Of a stretch of DNA of 64,000 nt, positions 55,465 to 64,000 are shown one piece after another. The stretch is from assembly GCF_001758225.1 (NCBI RefSeq), contig NZ_MAST01000007.1, positions 62,001-126,000 of the forward strand, given 5' to 3'. The notes beneath the pieces are model-generated. The model had not been told where the DNA came from. It searched no databases and was given only the letters and a program-made list of their open reading frames with translations. Origin of the DNA: Humibacillus sp. DSM 29435. Lineage in GTDB: Bacteria; Actinomycetota; Actinomycetes; Actinomycetales; Dermatophilaceae. The stretch's first letter is position 1; every line of letters begins with the position of its first letter. A program made the position numbers and the translations under genes.

Positions 55465-55468
<4 letters not shown>
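53879..55468 (+). CDS. xdhA: Xanthine dehydrogenase small subunit XdhA (2Fe-2S and FAD domains)
   Basis: The 529-aa product carries the two [2Fe-2S] domains and the FAD domain of xanthine dehydrogenase. The first cluster is GCAEGECGACSVL plus the Cys of NACLIP. The second is CGYCTPGF (from residue 122) and CRCTGYRPI (from residue 200). The FAD motifs are LVAGSTDWGVEVN and IGGNLGTGSPIGDTPPALLA. About 43 extra residues, rich in Asp, His and Gly, separate the two halves of the second cluster motif, which are normally about 35 residues apart. AAGGAG stands 5 nt before the ATG. The stop overlaps xdhB as ATGA. Electrons pass from XdhB through the clusters to FAD and NAD+. Confidence 0.94.
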
Positions 55469-57950
<2,482 letters not shown>

Positions 57951-57954
<4 letters not shown>

Positions 57955-58772
57955 ACTGGCTGAGAGCCGTTGAGCGGCTGCGCACCGAACGGCGGGCGGG
58001 CGTGCTCGTGACCATCACCTCGGTGAGGGGCCACGCACCACGCGAAGCCGGGGCCAAGATGGTCGTCGGCGCCGACGACGAATGGGACACCGTCGGCGGC
58101 GGCAACCTCGAGGCCACCGCGATCGAAGCGGCCCGCACGATGATCGCCGGGGGCGCGGTCACTCCCGAGTCGGTGCACGTGCGGCTCACCGACAAGGCCG
58201 AGGCCGTTCATGGCCGGCAGTGCTGCGGTGGCGAGGTCGACCTGCTGCTCGAGCCGCTCCCCGTGGTGCCGGCCGTCGCCATCTTCGGGGTCGGCCACGT
58301 CGGTCTCGAGCTCGCCCGCATCCTGGCTCGGCACGATCTCGAGCTGCACCTGGTCGACTCGCGTGCTGCCCACCTCGAACCACAGCGCCTCACCCCCCTG
58401 GGTGATGCCATCGCGCGTATCCACGTTCACCATGCGCCGGTGCCCGAGATGGCGCTGAGCCGGCTGCCCGACGGATGCCGGGTGCTGATCATGACGCACG
58501 ACCACGCCGAGGACGCCGCCCTGTGCGACATGGCTCTACGCAGCCCGCGGCTGGGCCCCATCGGTCTCATCGGTTCATCCGCGAAATGGTCTCGCTTCCG
58601 CAAGACCCTCGCTGCAGAGGGACATTCGCCAGAAACGCTTGCACGCATCACCACTCCGATCGGTTTGCGGGACGTGCTCGGCAAGAGCCCCGCCACCATC
58701 GCGGTCAGTGTGGCGGCCGACCTCGTGCGGTGTTTCGCGCCGGCGCCGGCGATGCAGGACGTCCCACGGTGA
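57951..58772 (+). CDS. xdhC: XdhC, molybdenum-cofactor sulfuration/insertion chaperone
   Basis: XdhC binds molybdenum cofactor, protects it and helps deliver the sulfurated form to XdhB. The 273-aa product has the N-terminal XdhC/CoxI segment (GVLVTITSVRGHAPREAGAK), QCCGGEVDLLLEPLP, and a C-terminal Rossmann-type domain AIFGVGHVGLELARILA, ending with GLRDVLGKSPATIAVSVAAD. The GTG start overlaps the xdhB stop and its own stop overlaps the guanine deaminase start, both as GTGA. Confidence 0.93.
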
Positions 58773-60061
58773 CGCTCTTTCGCGGCACGTTCCTCGACAC
58801 CCCTGACGGCGACGCCCCGGGCAGCATCCGACTGCGCGCCGACACGGATGCCGGGCTGCTCGTCACCGACGGCACCATCGTCGAGCGTGGTCGGTTCGTC
58901 GACGTCGCCGCCCGGCATCCCGAGGAGGACGTCGTCGACCTGAGCGCAGGACTCGTGCTGCCCGGCCTCATCGACACTCACGTTCACTACCCCCAGGTGC
59001 GCTCCATCGGCGCCCTCGGGATGCCGCTGCTCGACTGGCTCGAGAAGTCGGCGTTGCCCGAGGAGGCTCGACTCGAAGACCCCGGCTACGCCAACGGCGC
59101 GGCCACCGACTTCGTGCGGGGTCTCGTCTCGGCCGGCACGACCACGGCCCTGGTCTTCGGGGCCCACTTCGCTCCCGCCGTCGAGAACCTCTTCGACGAG
59201 GCAGAGCGGGTCGGGCTGCGCGTGACCGCAGGCCTGGTCGTGAGCGACCGGGCGCTTCCGGAGCCGTTGCTCACCACCGCTGAGCGGGCCTACGAGGAGT
59301 CGCTGACGCTGGCGAAGCGCTGGCACGACCGAGGGCGGCTGCGCTACGCCGTCACGCCTCGCTTCTCGCTATCGGCCAGTGCCGCTGTGCTCGACGCCTG
59401 CGCGGCCGTGCTGACGGAGGTGCCCGGGGCCTGGTTCACCACCCACGCCAACGAGAACACGGCCGAGGTAGCGCAGGTGGCGCGCCTCTTTCCCGAGGCC
59501 CGCGACTACATCGACACCTACGATCGGCACGGTCTGCTCGGGCCGCAGAGCGTGATCGCGCACAACGTGCACGCCACCGATCCCGAGCTGTCGATGCTCA
59601 GCGACCGCGGGGCCTCCGTCGCCCACTGCCCCACCAGCAACTGCGCGCTCGGTAGCGGCCTGTTCGACCTGCGCCGGCACGTCGACCACGGCGTCCGTGT
59701 CGCCCTCGGGTCTGACGTCGGCGCGGGCACCGGCTTCGGCCTCTTCAAGGAGGGGCTGCAGGCCTACTTCGTGCAGCAGCTGCACGGCGATCGCGGCCTG
59801 CCCCTGTCAGCCCCCGACCTGCTGCATCTGGCCACCCGCGCGGGGGCCCTGGCTCTGGGCCAGAGCGAAGTGGTGGGTGACCTGAGTGTCGGCAAGGCCT
59901 TCGACGCAGTCTGGGTGCGCCCCCGGGCGGGAGACCCGCTCGACGTGGGCCTGCGCCACGCGGCCTCCGCTGAGGATGCCCTGGCCAAGATTTTCGCCAT
60001 GGCCTGCGGCTCCGACGTCGTCGGGGTCTGGGTCGGCGGCGACCGGTTGGAAAGTGCTTGA
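58769..60061 (+). CDS. guaD: Guanine deaminase
   Basis: Guanine deaminase converts guanine to xanthine, the substrate of the Xdh enzyme encoded just upstream. The 430-aa amidohydrolase has IDTHVHYPQVRSIGA (zinc-binding HxH), TTHANENTAEV, VIAHNVHA, VAHCPTSNCALGSGLF, and the metal Asp in GSDVGAGTGFGLFKEGLQAY, all typical of bacterial GuaD. The GTG at 58769 overlaps the xdhC stop; the longer open frame from 58475 is rejected. It is the last gene of the xdhABC-guaD operon. Confidence 0.93.
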   Translation: MTLFRGTFLDTPDGDAPGSIRLRADTDAGLLVTDGTIVERGRFVDVAARHPEEDVVDLSAGLVLPGLIDTHVHYPQVRSIGALGMPLLDWLEKSALPEEARLEDPGYANGAATDFVRGLVSAGTTTALVFGAHFAPAVENLFDEAERVGLRVTAGLVVSDRALPEPLLTTAERAYEESLTLAKRWHDRGRLRYAVTPRFSLSASAAVLDACAAVLTEVPGAWFTTHANENTAEVAQVARLFPEARDYIDTYDRHGLLGPQSVIAHNVHATDPELSMLSDRGASVAHCPTSNCALGSGLFDLRRHVDHGVRVALGSDVGAGTGFGLFKEGLQAYFVQQLHGDRGLPLSAPDLLHLATRAGALALGQSEVVGDLSVGKAFDAVWVRPRAGDPLDVGLRHAASAEDALAKIFAMACGSDVVGVWVGGDRLESA

Positions 60062-60111
60062 GATCATTGGCCGAAGCGGTCTCTGGCCAGAGGGCCACGC
60101 ACGATTTGCGT

Positions 60112-60142
60112 TATGATTTCATGGTACGGAAATACTATTTCG
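60112..60142 (+). promoter_or_regulatory. iclR promoter -10 and adjacent palindrome
   Basis: TATGAT (60112-60117) is a good -10 with a start expected near 60124. The perfect palindrome GAAATA-C-TATTTC (60129-60141), flanked as CGGAAATACTATTTCG, begins just downstream. The dyad shares CGGAA-N5-ATTTCG with the site upstream of xdhA. Negative autoregulation by the IclR protein is the simple reading. Confidence 0.65.
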
Positions 60143-60182
60143 TTGCCGTGATCCTGCTGGTGAGAATGAACAAGGGAGCGCC

Positions 60183-61022
60183 ATGCTCGTACCACTGACC
60201 GCCGAGACCTCCGCGACCGCGGTGGCGGCAGCGGGCTCCAAGGCTGCGAAGGCTCCCAAGGCGCCGAAGGCCGCCGGGAGCGGCGGAGTGCAGTCGCTCG
60301 ACCGGGCGTTCGCCATCCTCGAGACCATCGCGGATGCCGGCGGCGTGATCTCGCTCTCACAGCTGGCCACCGACACCGGCCTCCCGCTGCCGACGATCCA
60401 CCGCCTCGTGCGCACCCTCGTCGACCTCGGGTACGTGCGCCAGGAGCCGTCGCGGCAGTACTCGCTGGGGCCGCGGCTCATCAGGCTCGGCGAGACCACG
60501 TCACGGCGCCTTGCCACCTGGGCGCGGCCGCACCTGACCGACGTCGTCGGGGCCCTCGGTGAGTCGGTCAACCTGGCCATGCTCGACGGTGACCAGATCG
60601 TCTACATCGGTCAGGTCATGCCCTCGCAGCACTCGATGCGCATGTTCACCGAGGTCGGCCGCCGCGTCGACCCGCACACCACCGCGGTGGGCAAGGCCAT
60701 TCTGGCCAACGACCCGGAGGCCGGTGTGCGAGCTCTGCTCGGACGCACCGGCATGGCCGGACGCACCGAGCACAGCCTGGTCACCCCCGACGCGTTCATC
60801 GCCGAGCTCGTGCAGGTGCGCGAACGCGGCTACGCCCTTGACAACCAGGAGCAGGAGCTGGGGGTGCGGTGCGTCGCGGTCGCGGTGCCCGGCGACTCTC
60901 GTCTCGCCATCTCGATGTCAGGGCCGCTCACGCGAATGGGCGACGACGCCATCGACCGAGCAATCGCTCCGCTGCACCGCGCCGCCGACGCCATCGCGCG
61001 CGAGCTCAGCACCCGCTCCTGA
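60183..61022 (+). CDS. IclR-family transcriptional regulator (probable purine-catabolism regulator)
   Basis: The 279-aa product has a Lys/Ala/Pro-rich N-terminus (about 34 residues). A winged-helix domain follows (VQSLDRAFAILETIADAGG, ISLSQLATDTGLPLPTIHRL), then the IclR effector domain (MRMFTEVGRRVDPHTTAVGK, GYALDNQEQELGVRCVAVAV). AAGGGAG precedes the ATG. It directly follows the xdhABC-guaD operon, and dyads at its own promoter, at xdhA and at the permease operon suggest it controls the purine cluster. The effector is unknown. Its last 17 bp overlap the 3' end of malQ. Confidence 0.92.
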   Translation: MLVPLTAETSATAVAAAGSKAAKAPKAPKAAGSGGVQSLDRAFAILETIADAGGVISLSQLATDTGLPLPTIHRLVRTLVDLGYVRQEPSRQYSLGPRLIRLGETTSRRLATWARPHLTDVVGALGESVNLAMLDGDQIVYIGQVMPSQHSMRMFTEVGRRVDPHTTAVGKAILANDPEAGVRALLGRTGMAGRTEHSLVTPDAFIAELVQVRERGYALDNQEQELGVRCVAVAVPGDSRLAISMSGPLTRMGDDAIDRAIAPLHRAADAIARELSTRS

Positions 61023-62457
61023 GACCGGCGGCGGCCAGCCGGTCGCTCGTGGCCACCATCTCATGCACCCGCCGCGACAGGGCATGGTCGAACGAGCCTG
61101 GTGCGGCCTGCCAGCTCCAGTTGCCGTCGGCCACGCCCGGAACGTTCATCCGGCTCTCCGTTCCGAGTTCGAGCAGGTCCTGGGCCGGCACGACGACGAG
61201 GCGCGCGGTCGAGCTCAGCGCAAGCCGAATGAGCGCCCACGGCATCGGCTCGGCCGGATCGGGTACGGCGCCCTGAACCATCTTTCGGGTGGTCGCGTCG
61301 GCTCCCGCCCACCAACCCATGGTCGTGTCGTTGTCGTGGGTGCCGGTGTAGACCACGCTCAGCTCGCCGTGGAACTTCGGCAGATAGGGGTTGTTCGTGT
61401 CGTCGTTGTAGGCGAACTGGAGCACCTTCATTCCGGGCAGGCGGAACTGGTCGCGCAGCGCGGTCACCTCGGGCGTGATCACTCCGAGGTCCTCGGCCAC
61501 GAGGGTTCCCTCACCGGCTGTCTCCACGAGCGCTCGGAGCACGGCGCTGCCAGGCCCCGGCACCCAATGGCCCTCGCGCGCCGTCTTCGCCTCCAGCGGT
61601 ACGTGCCAGGCGGCCTCGAAACCGCGGAAGTGGTCGATGCGCACGAGGTCGAACAGCTCACGTTGCCGGGCGATCCGGGCCCGCCACCAAGCGAAGTCGT
61701 CGGCAGCCATGCGGTCCCAGGCGTAGTGGGGGTTGTTCCACCGCTGCCCGTCGACGGCGAAGTAGTCGGGCGGCACCCCGGTCACCGTGATCGGCCGGCC
61801 CTCGGGGTCGAGCTCGAACATCTCCCGGTTGGCCCACACATCCGAGCTGAACGACGCCACGAAGATCGGGAGGTCACCGAAGAAGAGGATGCCGGCCTTC
61901 GCGGCATACGCTCGCAGGTCGTCCCACTGCGACGCGAAGACCCACTGCTCGAAACGGAGCTCCTCCAGACGAGCCGCGTGCGGTCGCAGCACCTCCTCGA
62001 GCCGGGCCGGGTCGCGGTCGCGCAGACCCGGTTCCCACTCCTGCCAGTCACGTCGGTCGAAGAGGTCGCGCAGCACGGAGTACTCGGCGTAGGCCTCGAG
62101 CCAGCTCGAGTGGTCGTTGCGCCACACGTCGTAGGCGGCCCGTTGCGTGTGCGTCAGCGCCTCGGCGTCGGCGAGCCCCGACTCAGCCTGGCGTGCACGG
62201 TCGATCAGGGCAGGGTTGCCGGCCATCGCCGAAAGGGCGTTGTAGGGAGAGAGCTCCTCCTCGTGCACAGGCACGAGCGGAAGGACCTGCCAGACGGTGA
62301 GACCAGCGGCGGCCATGAAGTCGACGAACCGGTAGGCCTGCTCGCCCAGCGTTCCCCGGCCAGATGCTCCGGGCGAGGGAGGTAACGACGTGGGGTGAAG
62401 CAGCACCCCGGCTCGGCGCACGTCGAAGGGGGTCGTTCCACTGCTCGTACTCACCAT
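61006..62457 (-). CDS. malQ: 4-alpha-glucanotransferase (amylomaltase) MalQ
   Basis: MalQ is a GH77 enzyme that transfers alpha-1,4-glucan segments between maltooligosaccharides. The 483-aa product is the compact form of about 500 residues. It shows GVLLHPTSLPPSPG, WQVLPLVPV, SPYNALSAMAGNPALI, the nucleophile region LVRIDHFRGFEA, the acid/base glutamate in VAEDLGVITPEV, and YTGTHDNDTTMGWW with the third acidic residue. AGAGGGA lies upstream of the ATG. It follows the LacI-like gene after 72 bp on the same strand. Confidence 0.94.
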   Translation of the reverse strand: MVSTSSGTTPFDVRRAGVLLHPTSLPPSPGASGRGTLGEQAYRFVDFMAAAGLTVWQVLPLVPVHEEELSPYNALSAMAGNPALIDRARQAESGLADAEALTHTQRAAYDVWRNDHSSWLEAYAEYSVLRDLFDRRDWQEWEPGLRDRDPARLEEVLRPHAARLEELRFEQWVFASQWDDLRAYAAKAGILFFGDLPIFVASFSSDVWANREMFELDPEGRPITVTGVPPDYFAVDGQRWNNPHYAWDRMAADDFAWWRARIARQRELFDLVRIDHFRGFEAAWHVPLEAKTAREGHWVPGPGSAVLRALVETAGEGTLVAEDLGVITPEVTALRDQFRLPGMKVLQFAYNDDTNNPYLPKFHGELSVVYTGTHDNDTTMGWWAGADATTRKMVQGAVPDPAEPMPWALIRLALSSTARLVVVPAQDLLELGTESRMNVPGVADGNWSWQAAPGSFDHALSRRVHEMVATSDRLAAAGLRSGC

Positions 62458-62529
62458 GCCAGAAGTCCCTCTTGTCGACTGCGGTGAGCCTATCGGTTCG
62501 GCAGCGTTCGTCTCTGCTGGCGCGCGATG

Positions 62530-63396
62530 TCAGGCGAGTGCGCTCGGCGGTGACGCGGCGGGTGGAGCCGCTGTCGTCCCCCGGGTGCTCAGTCGCTGCT
62601 GTGGCACGAGATACGACTTCACCGGGCCGCCCGCCAGCGTGTTGAGCACGGCGTCGGCGGCCTGGTTACCCATGGCGTGCACATCGAGAGTGACGGCTGA
62701 CAGCGGCGGGTTGGACAGCCGGCACATCGGAGAGTCGTCCCACGCCACCAGGGACAGGTCGGCCGGTACCGTCAGCCCGAGCTCGGTCGCCACGCCCATC
62801 CCGGCGAGGGCCATCACGTCGTTGTCGTAGACGATGGCCGTCGGTGGACCCGACCGACCCAGCAGCGACCTCGTGCATCGCCGCCCGGCCTCCTCGGAGT
62901 AGTCGCCCTCGACGGTCGTCGCGTGGAGCCCCCGCTCGTCACAGACTCGCCGGAAGGCAGTGTCGCGAACCTCACTGTGGTGCAACGTGGCCGGGCCGCT
63001 GACCCGCGCCACGTGCTCGTGGCCGAGCAGCGCGAGGTAGTTGACGGCATCCGTCATGGCTCGGTCGTCATCGACCCAGACGTTCGACACGGGCAGCCCC
63101 TCGCGGGGACCGCCGATGGCGATGGCCGGGATGCCGAGCTCGGCGATCAGCGCGAACCGACCGTCTCCGGCGTGCAGGTTCACCACGACGACCGCCTCGA
63201 CCATCGACCCGGTCGCCCAGCGGCGGTACGCGGCCAGCTCCCGCTCGGCCTCGGGCACCACGTGGAGCAGCAGGGAGCGGCCCTCGATCGACAGCCCCTC
63301 CTCGATGCCGGCGATGAGCTCGGCGAAGAACGGCTCGATCCCCAACATTCGCGCCGGCCTCGCCAGCACGAGGCCGACGGCATCAGAGTGTTGCAC
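62530..63396 (-). CDS. LacI/GalR-type ligand-binding protein without a helix-turn-helix domain
   Basis: The 288-aa product matches the effector-binding half of LacI/GalR regulators, starting at AVGLVLARPARMLGIEPFFA and including AELGIPAIAIGG, NVWVDDDRAM and PADLSLVAWDDSPMCRLSNP. The N-terminal DNA-binding domain of about 60 residues is missing: an in-frame TAG lies five codons before the GTG and the beta-mannosidase gene ends 33 bp upstream. TAGGCT sits 6 nt before the GTG, suggesting a leaderless promoter and a genuine start here. It could be a solo sugar sensor, a dominant partner of another LacI protein, or a truncated remnant. Confidence 0.82.
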   Translation of the reverse strand: MQHSDAVGLVLARPARMLGIEPFFAELIAGIEEGLSIEGRSLLLHVVPEAERELAAYRRWATGSMVEAVVVVNLHAGDGRFALIAELGIPAIAIGGPREGLPVSNVWVDDDRAMTDAVNYLALLGHEHVARVSGPATLHHSEVRDTAFRRVCDERGLHATTVEGDYSEEAGRRCTRSLLGRSGPPTAIVYDNDVMALAGMGVATELGLTVPADLSLVAWDDSPMCRLSNPPLSAVTLDVHAMGNQAADAVLNTLAGGPVKSYLVPQQRLSTRGTTAAPPAASPPSALA

Positions 63397-63402
63397 CAGC
63401 CC

Positions 63403-63408
63403 AGCCTA
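63403..63408 (-). promoter_or_regulatory. -10 element of a probable leaderless promoter for the LacI-like gene
   Basis: TAGGCT on the minus strand is followed by 6 nt and the GTG start. It is the same hexamer and spacing as before the MalY/PatB gene. No Shine-Dalgarno sequence is present. Confidence 0.45.
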
Positions 63409-63428
63409 GGGCGTCGGCGCCGTCGTGC

Positions 63429-64000
63429 TCACACCATCGCAGGCCGCTCGGTTCCCGCCCGAGCTCGGGCGAGGTCGTTGGCCGTGCGCAGCACCGGTGC
63501 GGTGGCCAGGGCCGCTTCGAGCCCGGAGACCGCGCTGCGCACGTGGATCGTGGTGCTCGCCCCGGCCGGGAGGGTCACGAGAGCCTGGTCGACCGTGGCG
63601 TCGGGGTCGAGACGGTCGACGAACAGGATGAGGTCCTTGACCAGCCCACGGGCCGCGACCACCGTCACGCGGTACCCGTCGCTGACGGCCTCGACGTCGA
63701 CGGTGGCGGCATCAGGATGCAGTGTCAGCTCGATGTCGGGCGCCCAGCAGTGCACCTCACGAACGAGGGCGGCCGAGCCCGACGTCGCGCCCGCACCGAG
63801 AGACGCCTCAGCCACGAGCACCTCTGCCGCCCGAACGTCAGGAGTGCCCAGCTCGGGCGGCAGACCCAGGAGCTGTACCGACCGCGGGGGCACCTCGAGC
63901 ACGAGGCTCGTCTCGGCCAGCACCGCTCCGCCCAGACTCTCTCGCCGCAGGCGCACCTCCCCGCTCCATGGCGAGCCGGCGTCGTTGACGGCGGCCAGCA
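63429..64000 (-). CDS. C-terminal part of a GH2 beta-mannosidase-like protein, 5' end outside the window
   Basis: The open frame enters from the right edge and encodes 189 residues before the stop at 63429. LAAVNDAGSPWSGEVRLRR, VPPRSVQLLGLP, YRVTVVAARGLVKDLILFVD and the final RLDPDATVDQALVTLPAGAS resemble the C-terminal beta-sandwich (Ig-like) domains of GH2 beta-mannosidases. The catalytic domain is not in the window, so the assignment rests on this accessory region and on the neighbouring sugar-related genes. Confidence 0.7.
   Translation of the reverse strand, partial: LAAVNDAGSPWSGEVRLRRESLGGAVLAETSLVLEVPPRSVQLLGLPPELGTPDVRAAEVLVAEASLGAGATSGSAALVREVHCWAPDIELTLHPDAATVDVEAVSDGYRVTVVAARGLVKDLILFVDRLDPDATVDQALVTLPAGASTTIHVRSAVSGLEAALATAPVLRTANDLARARAGTERPAMV

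Overview
The window is a 64 kb stretch of a GC-rich actinobacterial chromosome. The evidence is a reverse-strand mraZ-rsmH-ftsL-ftsI-murE-murF division/cell-wall operon, a furA-katG pair, a long-N-terminus primary sigma factor, a SAM-IV riboswitch, PAC2 and DUF4192 proteins, and many 4-bp ATGA/GTGA gene overlaps. MurE carries a DNPR motif, which fits meso-diaminopimelate peptidoglycan. Gene content and order suggest a Micrococcales member near the Intrasporangiaceae/Dermatophilaceae; that placement is an inference. I see no tRNA, rRNA, CRISPR array, insertion sequence or prophage. The region reads as core chromosome, with a purine-catabolic block and one broken gene.

Layout. 1-7.1 kb (minus): dcw operon led by mraZ, whose promoter is covered by three 10-bp-spaced GTGG repeats. 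7.5-12.2 kb (plus): divergent moxR-DUF58-transglutaminase operon, with an inverted copy of the same repeat array upstream. 12.2-15.0 kb: furA-katG, closed by a 21-bp-stem hairpin. 15.1-20.5 kb (minus): a fully overlapping operon of acyl-CoA synthetase, PHA synthase, PHA depolymerase and acyl-CoA dehydrogenase. 20.7-23.3 kb: principal sigma factor and a universal stress protein. 23.4-27.6 kb (minus): EcsC, DUF1232 and DUF4192 proteins, then metX behind a SAM-IV riboswitch. 27.8-34 kb: MalY/PatB lyase, polymerase-I-like enzyme, PAC2 protein, and a LysR/EamA divergent pair. 33.9-38.1 kb: HrpA helicase. 38.2-41 kb: three tandem single-pass membrane paralogues. 41-50 kb: FemX-like transferase, VOC protein, two small membrane proteins, an ADP-ribosylglycohydrolase fused to a phosphatase-like domain without its cysteine, a nuclease-helicase fusion, a frameshifted VOC gene and an SRPBCC protein.

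50.1-61 kb (plus) is a purine-degradation block: an NCS2 permease fused to a UraD-like domain, 8-oxoguanine deaminase, XdhA, XdhB, XdhC, guanine deaminase and an IclR regulator. AT-rich dyads sit at the promoters of its three transcription units, consistent with local IclR control. Together these proteins would import purines, deaminate guanine and 8-oxoguanine, and oxidise (hypo)xanthine to urate; no uricase or allantoinase is present here.

61-64 kb (minus) holds a truncated beta-mannosidase-like gene, a LacI-type ligand-binding protein with no DNA-binding domain, and malQ. Several genes (patB, lysR, eamA, hrpA, femX, the LacI-like gene) have a TANNNT hexamer 6-7 nt before the start codon and no Shine-Dalgarno sequence, so they are probably leaderless.
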